From: Alphaproteobacteria bacterium
Lineage (GTDB): Bacteria > Pseudomonadota > Alphaproteobacteria > UBA6615
Length of the DNA: 49,878 nt
NCBI GenBank assembly: GCA_003230015.1
Contig: QIGO01000067.1
Location: 1 to 49,878, forward strand
Direction: 5' to 3'
The position numbers and the translations under genes are program-made. Shown here piece after piece: positions 8,913-17,436 of this stretch; position 1 is the stretch's first letter; every line of letters begins with the position of its first letter. The notes under the pieces were generated by a model. It did not search any database and was not told the DNA's origin. It worked only from the letters and a program-made list of their open reading frames with translations.

Positions 8913-9206
8913 TTATTCCGCCGGCTCCACAAATCCGGGCACGATTTTGCCATCGATGTAGCGCGATGGCACATATTGGCCGTCGGGAAGGGTTTCCTGA
9001 GTGACGGCCCAAACCGCAAAGCCGATTATCACCAGCACCAGCCCGGACCCCAACAGCCATCGCCAGGGGCCGTTTATCAACGACGGTGCGGGCCCCGGCG
9101 GCAGCCCACGCGCTTGCGCCAGCTTCCTCGTCACGCTTGCCCAAGTGAAATAAAGCACCAATGGCAGCAACAGGGGCACCAGTATCTGCAATAGCGTTCT
9201 ACTCAT
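8913..9206 (-). CDS. DUF6111-like small membrane protein
   Basis: A 97-residue protein with two predicted membrane helices: one near residues 3-22 (LLQILVPLLLPLVLYFTW) and one around 50-68 (WLLGSGLVLVIIGFAVWAV). A basic, Pro/Gly-rich cytoplasmic loop lies between, and the C-terminal tail (about 25 residues) ends in FVEPAE. It matches in size and layout the DUF6111 proteins found between NUDIX and CCA-transferase genes in Rhodospirillales-type genomes. The start is set by an ATGA overlap with the NUDIX gene stop, so it is translationally coupled. No biochemical role is known. Confidence 0.82.
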   Translation of the reverse strand: MSRTLLQILVPLLLPLVLYFTWASVTRKLAQARGLPPGPAPSLINGPWRWLLGSGLVLVIIGFAVWAVTQETLPDGQYVPSRYIDGKIVPGFVEPAE

Positions 9207-9832
9207 CTGGCTGTCAGCACCTCGTAAAGGTTGATCAGCATTCCTGCCGTCGCGCCCCAAATATAGCGCTCTTCATAGGGCAATACATAGAATTGCCGCT
9301 TCCTGCCCGCAAACATTTTGCTATGCCGCTCATGATTTGCCGGATTGAGGATGAATCCAAGCGGCACTTCGAACAATTCCGCCACTTCGAAGTCGTCGAG
9401 CCGCGGCTCGAAAGTCGGCGTCACCACGCCGACGACGGGTGTCACCGTAAATCCGGTGCCCGTTTCGTAATCGTCCAGCCGGCCAATCAGCGCCACGAGA
9501 TCCGGTGACAATCCTATTTCCTCCTCCGACTCCCGCAGCGCCGCGGATTCGGGCGAAGTGTCGCCGGGTTCGATCCGGCCGCCTGGAAAACTGATCTGCC
9601 CGCCATGATCGCGCAGATGTGGCGTGCGTTGGGTCAGCAAGACCCTGTATCCCTCGGCCCTTTCCACCAAAGGCACCAATACCGCCGCTTCGATCAGCTT
9701 CCCTGGATGGTGAAAACCTGGATTGAGGTCGCTATCGCCGCGCCGCGGTACGCCCGGGCCATCTCGCGAGCCGCGCCGGCCCAGCCGCGTCTGCGCCCCC
9801 GCCAGGCGCGCAATGATCTCGCTACGCTTCAT
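9203..9832 (-). CDS. NUDIX hydrolase, CoA pyrophosphatase type
   Basis: A 209-residue NUDIX protein of the NudL/YeaB type, which hydrolyses CoA and its derivatives to 3',5'-ADP and phosphopantetheine. The NUDIX box runs from GGRIEPGD through AALRESEEEIGL. The upstream CoA-pyrophosphatase-type stretch LLTQRTPHLRDHGGQISFPGG is present. A C-terminal ERYIWGATAGML segment is also characteristic of this subgroup. The ATG at 9832 is chosen over a TTG at 9841 that would overlap the DUF1285 stop. It sits in a tight minus-strand operon: DUF1285 ends 5 bases upstream and DUF6111 overlaps its stop by four. Confidence 0.93.
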   Translation of the reverse strand: MKRSEIIARLAGAQTRLGRRGSRDGPGVPRRGDSDLNPGFHHPGKLIEAAVLVPLVERAEGYRVLLTQRTPHLRDHGGQISFPGGRIEPGDTSPESAALRESEEEIGLSPDLVALIGRLDDYETGTGFTVTPVVGVVTPTFEPRLDDFEVAELFEVPLGFILNPANHERHSKMFAGRKRQFYVLPYEERYIWGATAGMLINLYEVLTAR

Positions 9833-9837
9833 GTCGG

Positions 9838-10392
9838 TCAAACCACCGAGCCCAACACGAAATAGACACCGCCACTCCAGACGCCAAGTTTTTGGTCCTG
9901 CATGACCCCGAGTTCGACCAATTCGTAGAACACCGAGCGTACAATCAGCGCGTCCAGATTTTCATGTACGCGTACGTAGGGTGAAGGTTCTTGAGTTTCT
10001 AGGTCGGTGACCACGCAAATTGGCTGATCGGCACCTGCCGTCACCCACCGGTCCAGGTTGGTGCGAAACCGCAACTGCTGATCGCGGCCCGCCCCCGATA
10101 CGGCCATCTCGACAGCCACGAAGACCGCATCATCGACATCGATTCGCCCCTTTTCCATGGGCGTCTCCAGCCAGCACTGGCCCTGGCCGTCGCGCTTCAA
10201 CACCGATGAAAATAACTTGACCAGCGGTTTACGCTCGATCAACGAACCACGATAATACCATTTGCCATCGCGGGCGATTCGAATACTGAAATGGCCGCAA
10301 TCCCTCGGCCCACCGCGGTTCTTGCCGGCAATCTTGCCGGCCTGCAATGTGTGCGCTAATTCTTTTGCATCGGTGCTGCCGGTCTTTGTCAT
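9838..10392 (-). CDS. DUF1285-family protein
   Basis: A 184-residue cytoplasmic protein that matches DUF1285 in length and motifs: HFSIRIARDGKWYYRGSLIERKPLVKLFSSVLKRD, then WLETPMEKGRIDVDDAVFVAV, then a beta-rich second half with VRVHENLDALIVRSVFYELVELG. These describe a two-domain PH-like fold known from structural genomics; the function is unknown. The frame is open for another 53 codons upstream, but that region would run into the divergent MoxR gene and lacks homology, so ATG 10392 is used. Only 34 bases separate it from the MoxR start, so the two promoters must overlap each other or the coding regions. Confidence 0.88.
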   Translation of the reverse strand: MTKTGSTDAKELAHTLQAGKIAGKNRGGPRDCGHFSIRIARDGKWYYRGSLIERKPLVKLFSSVLKRDGQGQCWLETPMEKGRIDVDDAVFVAVEMAVSGAGRDQQLRFRTNLDRWVTAGADQPICVVTDLETQEPSPYVRVHENLDALIVRSVFYELVELGVMQDQKLGVWSGGVYFVLGSVV

Positions 10393-10426
10393 CCTGGCGC
10401 ACGATAAATTGACCTGGAGACGCCCA

Positions 10427-11452
10427 TTGTCTGCCCTCACCACCAGCGACCTCAGCCACGACGACGCCAAGACCCAAGACGCCCTGCTCGCCGAAGTCGA
10501 AGCCTTGAGCGAGAGGATTGCCGCCGTAAAGACCAGTGTCGGCCGCGCCATTTTCGGTCAAACCGACGTCGTCGACCAGACTCTAATCACTTTGCTGGCT
10601 GGCGGCCATGTTCTGCTTGTCGGCGTCCCCGGTCTGGCCAAGACCCGCCTCGTCGAGACCCTGGGCACTGTACTCGGTCTCGACGACCGCCGCGTCCAAT
10701 GTACGCCTGACCTCATGCCGGCCGATATTCTTGGCTCCGAGGTGTTGGAGGAAAGCGACTCCGGGCGCCGTTCCTTCCGTTTTATCAAGGGCCCGGTTTT
10801 CACCAAGCTGCTGATGGCCGACGAGATCAACCGCGCCAGCCCGCGCACCCAATCGGCACTGTTGCAGGCCATGCAGGAACATCGCGTCACTATCGCCGGC
10901 CGGCCTCACGATCTGCCCGAGCCCTTCCATGTCTTGGCGACCCAGAATCCCCTCGAGCAAGAGGGCACCTACCCCCTGCCGGAAGCCCAGCTCGACCGCT
11001 TTCTCATGCAGATTGAAGTTGGCTATCCCGATATCGACGCCGAACGCCGCATGCTCATCGCCACCACCGGCCTGCACGAGGACGAGGCCCACCAGGTCAT
11101 GGACGGCGCCGAACTGATCGCGGCCCAGCGGCTGATCCGCCGCATCCCCGTCGGCGACAGCGTCGTTGAAGGCATCCTCACCCTCGTCAACGCCGGCCGG
11201 CCGGGAATTTCGACCCATCGCGACATTGTCCGCCACATCGCCTGGGGTCCCGGCCCCCGCGCCAGTCAGGCGTTAATGCTCGCCAGCCGCGCCCGCGCCC
11301 TGCTGTCGGGCCGCTTGTCACCTTCCATCGACGACGTCATCGCTCTCGCTCCGCCGGTCTTGCGTCATCGCATGGCCCTGAATTTCGCTGCCCGCGCCGA
11401 TGGCGTCACCTTGGAGCAGATCATCGCCCGCCTTTGCGAGCAATTGGGCTAA
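10427..11452 (+). CDS. MoxR-family AAA+ ATPase
   Basis: A 341-residue AAA+ ATPase of the MoxR group, generally viewed as chaperones that act with VWA-domain partners. Walker A is GVPGLAKT (about residue 62), Walker B LLMADEINRA (about 127), followed by RTQSALLQAMQEH, the sensor-1 ATQNPLEQEGTYPLPEAQLDRF segment and a C-terminal helical lid (HRIDIV-like RHIAWGPGPRASQ). No ATG lies near the N-terminus; TTG 10427 with GGAGA 7 bases upstream is chosen. It heads the cluster with DUF58, DUF4159 and GATase-like genes, all within a few bases of each other, so it likely works on or with these membrane proteins. Confidence 0.92.
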   Translation: MSALTTSDLSHDDAKTQDALLAEVEALSERIAAVKTSVGRAIFGQTDVVDQTLITLLAGGHVLLVGVPGLAKTRLVETLGTVLGLDDRRVQCTPDLMPADILGSEVLEESDSGRRSFRFIKGPVFTKLLMADEINRASPRTQSALLQAMQEHRVTIAGRPHDLPEPFHVLATQNPLEQEGTYPLPEAQLDRFLMQIEVGYPDIDAERRMLIATTGLHEDEAHQVMDGAELIAAQRLIRRIPVGDSVVEGILTLVNAGRPGISTHRDIVRHIAWGPGPRASQALMLASRARALLSGRLSPSIDDVIALAPPVLRHRMALNFAARADGVTLEQIIARLCEQLG

Positions 11453-11471
11453 TGGGCGTGGTCTGACCTCG

Positions 11472-12392
11472 ATGCCAGCATCTCAGACCGGCCACGTCGC
11501 CACCCACGCGAATCGCCAGCAGCAGCGCGCCGAGCGGCTGGCCTCGGCACTACCGCCACTGCTGGTCGCGGCCGAGCGTGTCGCGGCGACTGTCGCCCAA
11601 GGCGTTCACGGCCGTCGCCGCGTCGGTCAGGGCGAGACATTTTGGCAGTTCCGCCGCTACGAATTCGGCGACACCCCCCAACAGATCGACTGGCGCCGTT
11701 CCGCCCGCGCCGATCAAATTTTCGTTCGCGAGACCGAGTGGGAGGCGGCCCAAAGCGTCTGGCTGTGGCGCGACAATTCGCCCTCCATGCACTACCAGTC
11801 GGATCCGGCCCTACCCACCAAGCAGGCGCGCGCCGATTTATTGACGGTAGCCCTGATGGCGCTACTGATCCGCGGCGGTGAGCGCATTGCCCTGCTTGGC
11901 GACCCCGCCACGCCGGCCACCGGCCGCGCCGCTCTCACCCGCCTGGCCACCAGCCTTGCCCTTGAGCAACCGCCGCCACCCGGCGCCGGCGACATCGGCA
12001 TACCGCCCGCCATGCCCCTGCCCCGCCACGCCACGACAGTGCTGGTTGGCGACTTCCTCTCGCCATTCGAGGCCATTGACAGCGCCATCCGCAACCTTGC
12101 CGCGCAAGGGGTGCGTGGCCATATACTGCAAGTGTTGGATCCCGCCGAAGCCACCATGCCTTTTACCGGCCGCAGCCACTTTCTTGGCCTTGAGGCCGAG
12201 GGCGACTTGCTTGTCGGCCGCGCCCAGGGACTACGTCAAAGCTATCTCGACCGATTGCAGGAACACCAGGACCGCCTGCACGACTTGGCCAGTGTCGCTG
12301 GCTGGAGCATGGCCACCCACCACACCGATCACCCACCCCAACCTGCATTGCTGGCCCTGTATGTGGCGCTGGCCGATCAGCCTAAATTCTAG
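11472..12392 (+). CDS. DUF58 domain protein with VWA-like fold
   Basis: A 306-residue DUF58 protein, the usual partner of MoxR ATPases. The DUF58 core FRRYEFGDTPQQIDWRRSAR lies around residue 60-80, followed by VRETEWEAAQSVWLW and DNSPSM, which has the DxSxS arrangement of a metal-ion-dependent adhesion site typical of VWA folds. There is no signal peptide or membrane segment, so it is probably cytoplasmic or membrane-peripheral. The ATG at 11472 is 19 bases after the MoxR stop; a longer open frame overlaps MoxR and is rejected. Three bases separate its stop from the next gene, indicating an operon. Confidence 0.92.
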   Translation: MPASQTGHVATHANRQQQRAERLASALPPLLVAAERVAATVAQGVHGRRRVGQGETFWQFRRYEFGDTPQQIDWRRSARADQIFVRETEWEAAQSVWLWRDNSPSMHYQSDPALPTKQARADLLTVALMALLIRGGERIALLGDPATPATGRAALTRLATSLALEQPPPPGAGDIGIPPAMPLPRHATTVLVGDFLSPFEAIDSAIRNLAAQGVRGHILQVLDPAEATMPFTGRSHFLGLEAEGDLLVGRAQGLRQSYLDRLQEHQDRLHDLASVAGWSMATHHTDHPPQPALLALYVALADQPKF

Positions 12393-12395
12393 CCC

Positions 12396-15113
12396 ATGCT
12401 GACCCTCGGCCCCTTGGCATTTGCGACGCCCTGGTTGCTGATCGCGTTGGCCGGTTTGCCCTTGCTTTGGTGGTTGCTGCGCGCCGTCCCGCCGGCCCCG
12501 CGCCTGGTGCCGTTCCCGGCCATCCGTTTGCTTTTCGGCCTCGATCCCACCGAGGAGACGCCCCACCGCACCCCCTGGTGGCTGTTGCTGCTCCGTCTCA
12601 TTCTGGCATCCCTGGTCATCTTCGCCCTCGCCCGCCCGCTGCTCAATCCCGGCAACGATCTGCGTGGCAGCGGCCCGCTGCTGCTCGTCGTCGATGACGG
12701 CTGGGCCGCCGCCAAGAACTGGCCTGTCCGGCAGGCCGCCATGACCGAAGCCATCGATCAGGCCGACAGTGCCGGCAAGTCGGTGATGATCCTTACCACC
12801 GCCCCCCTGGCGACGGGCGAGCCCCTGACGGCCGGCAGGCTCATGCGCGCTGGCGAGGCCCGTCGTCTGATACCGGGTCTGGCGCCGAAACCCTGGCCGG
12901 TGGACCGCGCCGCCGCCCGCCAAGCCATCGCCAATGTGGAATTGGCCGGGGCCGCGAATATCCTTTGGCTATCCGACGGAATCGAAGACGGTAGTGCCCG
13001 CCAATTCGCCCAAAAGCTGCAGCAGCTCGGCGCCACCCGCATACTGACCGACCCGCCCGGCGAACTGCCGGTGCTTCTGTTGCCGCCTGAGCCCGAAGTT
13101 GACGGTCTCGTTGCCCGCGCCCTTCGCCCCGACGGTAGTGCCGCCCGGAATTTCATCGTCAGCGCCAGCACCGAGGATGGCCGCCAGCTTGCCCAGGAAA
13201 CTTTGCGGTTTGCCGCCGGCGAGACTGTCGCCAGCGTCGCCATTAGTCTGCCCAGCGAATTGCGCAATCGCATCACCCGCTTGTCCGTGGCCGGCGAAAG
13301 CACCGCCGCGGCCATCGCTCTTGTCGATGAGCGTTTCCGCCGCCGCCCCGTTGGTCTGGCTTCCAGCGACACCCCCGACGTCGACCAACCCCTGCTCGGC
13401 GACCTTTATTATCTCGACCGCGCCCTCGGTCCCTTTGCCGAAATCCGCCGCGGCAATATCGAAACCCTGCTCGACCGCGAGCTCGCCGTGCTCATTCTCG
13501 CCGATATTGGCACCCTGACCGGCGCCGAGCGCGATGCCTTGGAAGATTGGCTCGACCGCGGCGGTGTCCTGGTGCGCTTTGCCGGCCCCCGCATGGCCGA
13601 GCGCGACGACGACCTGCTGCCCGTCACGCTCCGCCGCGGCGGCCGCACCTTTGGCGGCATCATGAGCTGGGAGCAGCCGGTGGGCCTGGCGCCTTTCGAG
13701 GCCCGGGGGCCTTTTGCCGGACTCGCTATTCCCGATGATGTCGTTGTCCGCCGCCAGGTCCTCGCCGAGCCGGCCCCTGACATTGGCAGCAAGACCTGGG
13801 CCCGGCTGAGTGACGGCACCCCTTTGGTGACCGCCGACCGCCGCGGCGCCGGTTGGATCATTCTCGTCCACACCACCGCCAATACCGCCTGGTCCAACCT
13901 CTCCTTATCGGGCCTTTATGTCGATATGCTGCGCCGCATCGTTATTCTCAGCCAGGGGGTCGTCGGCGATGACGGCGGCAACGCCCTGCCGCCCTTGAGC
14001 ACTCTCGACGGCTTCGGTCAGCTCACCGAGCCCGCCAGCAGCGTCGTCGCCATCCCCGCCGGCGGTTACGCGCAAGCCGCCGTCGGCCCGCGTACCCCGC
14101 CCGGTTTTTACGGCACCGACACCGCCCGCCGCGCCCTCAATCTCGGTGCCGATATCGACCAGTTAACGACCATCGCCGACTTGCCCGCCGGCATCGTCAC
14201 CGCCTCCTATGGCGCCACCAGCCTGCGCGATCTCAAACCTTGGTTGCTGCTCGCCGCCTTGGCGCTGCTGCTGACGGATTTCCTCATCGGCCTGTATCTG
14301 CGCGGTCTTCTGCCCTTGCCCCGCGCCAAACATCTGGCCGCCGGCAGCATCGCCATTTTATTGCTGCTGCCCCAACCAGCACCGGCCCAGAACGCCGACG
14401 AACGCGCCATCGCCGCCACCCGGCTGACCCACTTGGCCTATGTCATCACCGGCGACAGCCGCGCCGATGAGGTCAGCCGCAGCGGCCTGGTCGGCCTCAG
14501 CCTCGCCCTGCGGTCACGCACCTCCGTCGAACCCGGCCCCCCCATCGCCGTCGATATCGAGAGTGATGAACTGGCCTTCTTCTCGTTGCTCTATTGGCCC
14601 ATGATCCCCGCCCAGCCGGCCCTCAGCGACACCGCGCGCAAAAGCCTGAATGCCTATTTGCGCAACGGCGGCATCATCCTGTTCGATACCCTCGACCAAC
14701 AATTTGCCGGCCTCAACGGCATCGGCCCCGGCACCAACACCTTGCGCCAACTGGTCGCCGGCCTGGATTTGCCGCCCCTGGTCCCCGTCCCCCCCGATCA
14801 CATACTGACCAAGGCGTTCTACCTGCTTCAGGAGTTCCCCGGCCGTTGGTCCGGCGGCACCCTGTGGGTCCAGCAACCCGACAGCCGCGTCAATGACGGC
14901 GTCTCGCCGGTGGTTATCGGCGGCAATGATTTTGCCGCCGCCTGGGCCAGCGACGAATTTGGCCGCCCCCTCTTCCCTGTTGTCCCCGGCGGCCAGCGCC
15001 AGCGCGAAATGGCCCTGCGCTTCGGCATCAATCTGGTCATGTATGCCCTCACCGGCAATTACAAGGCCGACCAGGTCCACATCCCGGCCATTCTTGAGCG
15101 CCTCGGACAATGA
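12396..15113 (+). CDS. BatA/DUF4159 membrane protein
   Basis: A 905-residue protein. Residues 1-80 are a BatA-type N-terminal region with two membrane helices (about 8-28 and 64-82). A VWA-like domain follows, but its metal site is degenerate (VVDDGWAAA in place of DxSxS). Two more hydrophobic segments lie at about 615-665. The C-terminal 230 residues match DUF4159, a GATase-like fold: HLAYVITGDSRADEVSRSGL, DIESDELAFFSLLYWPM and GGIILFDTLDQQF. It is full length for this alphaproteobacterial family. It overlaps the next gene by ATGA. The protein is expected to sit in the inner membrane with large soluble domains; its role with MoxR and DUF58 is unproven. Confidence 0.9.
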   Translation: MLTLGPLAFATPWLLIALAGLPLLWWLLRAVPPAPRLVPFPAIRLLFGLDPTEETPHRTPWWLLLLRLILASLVIFALARPLLNPGNDLRGSGPLLLVVDDGWAAAKNWPVRQAAMTEAIDQADSAGKSVMILTTAPLATGEPLTAGRLMRAGEARRLIPGLAPKPWPVDRAAARQAIANVELAGAANILWLSDGIEDGSARQFAQKLQQLGATRILTDPPGELPVLLLPPEPEVDGLVARALRPDGSAARNFIVSASTEDGRQLAQETLRFAAGETVASVAISLPSELRNRITRLSVAGESTAAAIALVDERFRRRPVGLASSDTPDVDQPLLGDLYYLDRALGPFAEIRRGNIETLLDRELAVLILADIGTLTGAERDALEDWLDRGGVLVRFAGPRMAERDDDLLPVTLRRGGRTFGGIMSWEQPVGLAPFEARGPFAGLAIPDDVVVRRQVLAEPAPDIGSKTWARLSDGTPLVTADRRGAGWIILVHTTANTAWSNLSLSGLYVDMLRRIVILSQGVVGDDGGNALPPLSTLDGFGQLTEPASSVVAIPAGGYAQAAVGPRTPPGFYGTDTARRALNLGADIDQLTTIADLPAGIVTASYGATSLRDLKPWLLLAALALLLTDFLIGLYLRGLLPLPRAKHLAAGSIAILLLLPQPAPAQNADERAIAATRLTHLAYVITGDSRADEVSRSGLVGLSLALRSRTSVEPGPPIAVDIESDELAFFSLLYWPMIPAQPALSDTARKSLNAYLRNGGIILFDTLDQQFAGLNGIGPGTNTLRQLVAGLDLPPLVPVPPDHILTKAFYLLQEFPGRWSGGTLWVQQPDSRVNDGVSPVVIGGNDFAAAWASDEFGRPLFPVVPGGQRQREMALRFGINLVMYALTGNYKADQVHIPAILERLGQ

Positions 15114-17236
15114 ACGCCGTATCCCTCGCCTGGGATCCGCTTTTCCCGGCGACGATACTTGCCGCATTGGCCGCCGCCAGTGCTCTCATTTTGGCCCTTG
15201 GGCTGTTTCGCCGCGCCGGCGGCCTGGCTTGGCGCGGCCTAGCCGCCACCGCCATTCTCATCGCCCTGGCCAACCCGGCCCTCATCGTCGAGCGGCGCGA
15301 GCCCTTGAGCGATATCGCCGTCGTCGTCGTTGACGAAACCGCCAGCCAGGCCATCGGCGACCGCCCGGCCCGCACCCAGGCGGCACTCAAAGCCATCGAG
15401 GCACAGTTGGGCGATCGCGACGATATTGAGCTGCGGGTCGTTCGTGTCGGCCCTGGTGATGGCGCCGCCCCCGCGGCCGGCCTGGCCCGCAGTGGTCCGG
15501 TCGACGGCACTCATCTTTTTGCCGCCCTCGAGCGCGCCCTGGCCGACATCCCGCGGCGCCGTCTGGCCGGCGTCATGATGATCACCGATGGCCAGGTCCA
15601 TGACGCCCCAAATGCCGAATCGTTGAATTTGCAGGCCCCCCTCCATGCCCTGATCACCGGCGACCGCGCCGCCGGCGACCGCAAGCTGACCGTCATCGAG
15701 GCGCCCAATTTCGGCATTGTCGGCGAGCAGGTACAGGCGACCATCCGCGTCGACGATCCCGCCAACGCCGGTGTCCGTCAGGCCCGTTTGCAGTTGCGCC
15801 GCGATGGCGAGACCCAGACCCGCACCGTGCTTGTCGATATCGGCACCGATTACCGCCTCGACCTGCCCATCGACCACGGCGGCACCAGCGTCTTCGAACT
15901 TACCGTCGAGCCCGGCCCGCAAGAACTGACCGCCGTCAACAATAGCACCGTAATCGTCGTCAACGGCGTCCGCGACCGGCTGCGGGTCTTGCTTGTCTCC
16001 GGCCAGCCTCACCCCGGCGAGCGCACCTGGCGCAACCTGCTCAAGGCCGACCCCTCCGTCGATCTGGTGCATTTCACGATTTTGCGGCCGCCGGAAAAAC
16101 AGGACGGCACCCCGGTCCGCGAACTCAGCCTTATCGCCTTCCCCATTCGCGAATTATTCGAAACCAAGCTCAACGACTTCGACCTTATTATTTTCGACAA
16201 TTACGAGCGCCGCGGCGTGCTGCCGCAATTCTATCTCGCCAATATCGCCGATTATGTTAAGGCCGGCGGCGCTCTGCTCGAGGCTGTCGGCCCGGGCTTC
16301 GCCTCGCCGCTCAGCCTCTACCGCACCCCGCTGGCCGAAGTTCTCCCCGGCGCCCCCACCGGCAACATCGTCGAGGAAGGATTTCGCGCCCGCGTCACCG
16401 ATGCCGGCTACCGTCATCCGGTCACATCCGCGCTGCCCGGTGCCGGCACCCCGGGCGGTAACGAACCACCCGATTGGGGTCGTTGGTTCCGCCAAATCGA
16501 AGTAGACGCACTCTCCGGCACTGTTTTGATGGAGGGCACGCGAGAACGCCCCTTGCTTATTCTCGATCGCGTCGGCGAAGGCCGCGTTGCCCAGCTCTTG
16601 AGCGACCAAATATGGTTGTGGGCCCGCGGTTATGAGGGCGGCGGCCCCCATGCCGAGTTGTTGCGCCGCCTCGCCCATTGGCTCATGAAGGAGCCCGAGC
16701 TTGAGGAAGACCGCCTTGTCGCCGAACTCCAGGGCGACCGTTTGGCGATCGTCCGCCGCAGCCTCGAGCCCGACGACAGCCCCGTCCAGGTGGTCTTCCC
16801 TTCCGGCCGCGTCGAAAGCGTTCAACTGGAGGAAGCCGGCGGCGGTCAATCCACCGGTTTCATCCAGGTCGATGAGGCCGGCCTCTACCGTTTGGACGAT
16901 GGCACCCGCACCGCATTGACCGCCGTCGGCGCCCTCAACCCCCTGGAGTTTCAGACCGTCGCCGCCACCGACACCATCTTGGCCCCCATTAGCGCGGCCA
17001 CCGGCGGCGGCGTGGTCTGGCTTGCCGACAGTGCCACCCCCGACCTGCGCCGCATCGGCCGCGGCCGCGACATGGCCGGTACGGCCGCCGGCGGCACCCG
17101 GCCCTGGCTTGGCCTGCAGCGCAACGGCGACTTTATCGTCCGCGGCATCGCCGAGGTTCCAATTCTGCCGGCTCTGCTGATCCTCCTATTCGCCATGGCC
17201 TCCCTGCTCCTGGCCTGGCGCCGGGAGGGGCGCTGA
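15110..17236 (+). CDS. Membrane protein with VWA-like and GATase-like domains
   Basis: A 708-residue inner-membrane protein, last gene of the MoxR cluster. Two N-terminal helices (about residues 12-30 and 40-58) precede a VWA-like domain whose motif is VVVDETASQ, a partly altered metal site. A beta-rich section follows (230-290). Residues about 290-520 resemble a class I glutamine amidotransferase-like domain (RVLLVSGQPHPGERTWRNLL, then DLIIFDNYERRG and YVKAGGALLEAVGP), but no catalytic Cys nucleophile is visible there, so it is probably non-enzymatic. A final helix lies at about 685-702, ending in RREGR. The start overlaps the upstream stop by four bases (ATGA). Confidence 0.88.
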   Translation: MNAVSLAWDPLFPATILAALAAASALILALGLFRRAGGLAWRGLAATAILIALANPALIVERREPLSDIAVVVVDETASQAIGDRPARTQAALKAIEAQLGDRDDIELRVVRVGPGDGAAPAAGLARSGPVDGTHLFAALERALADIPRRRLAGVMMITDGQVHDAPNAESLNLQAPLHALITGDRAAGDRKLTVIEAPNFGIVGEQVQATIRVDDPANAGVRQARLQLRRDGETQTRTVLVDIGTDYRLDLPIDHGGTSVFELTVEPGPQELTAVNNSTVIVVNGVRDRLRVLLVSGQPHPGERTWRNLLKADPSVDLVHFTILRPPEKQDGTPVRELSLIAFPIRELFETKLNDFDLIIFDNYERRGVLPQFYLANIADYVKAGGALLEAVGPGFASPLSLYRTPLAEVLPGAPTGNIVEEGFRARVTDAGYRHPVTSALPGAGTPGGNEPPDWGRWFRQIEVDALSGTVLMEGTRERPLLILDRVGEGRVAQLLSDQIWLWARGYEGGGPHAELLRRLAHWLMKEPELEEDRLVAELQGDRLAIVRRSLEPDDSPVQVVFPSGRVESVQLEEAGGGQSTGFIQVDEAGLYRLDDGTRTALTAVGALNPLEFQTVAATDTILAPISAATGGGVVWLADSATPDLRRIGRGRDMAGTAAGGTRPWLGLQRNGDFIVRGIAEVPILPALLILLFAMASLLLAWRREGR

Positions 17237-17436
17237 GCCCGCCAGGTCGAGCTCGTCGGCCAGCTAGGCCGCTATCGAAGTCGCCCAAGAACCTTTTAAC
17301 ACCAATGGATTACGCCTTAGCCCATTAGGAATCGCACCGAGTTTATTCGGTTGAGGCCGAGGGCCGTTGCGCAGACACTATAAAAAATAAGCGGGGCTGG
17401 CATGTCCCAACGGTCTGTATGGGAGAGAACTTTAGC

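Noticed and set aside
10427-17236. The MoxR cluster as a new anti-phage or conflict system
   Set aside because: MoxR-VWA modules do occur in conflict systems, but this cluster has the gene order and partners of the conserved alphaproteobacterial cluster and sits among core genes, with no toxin, nuclease or mobile features.
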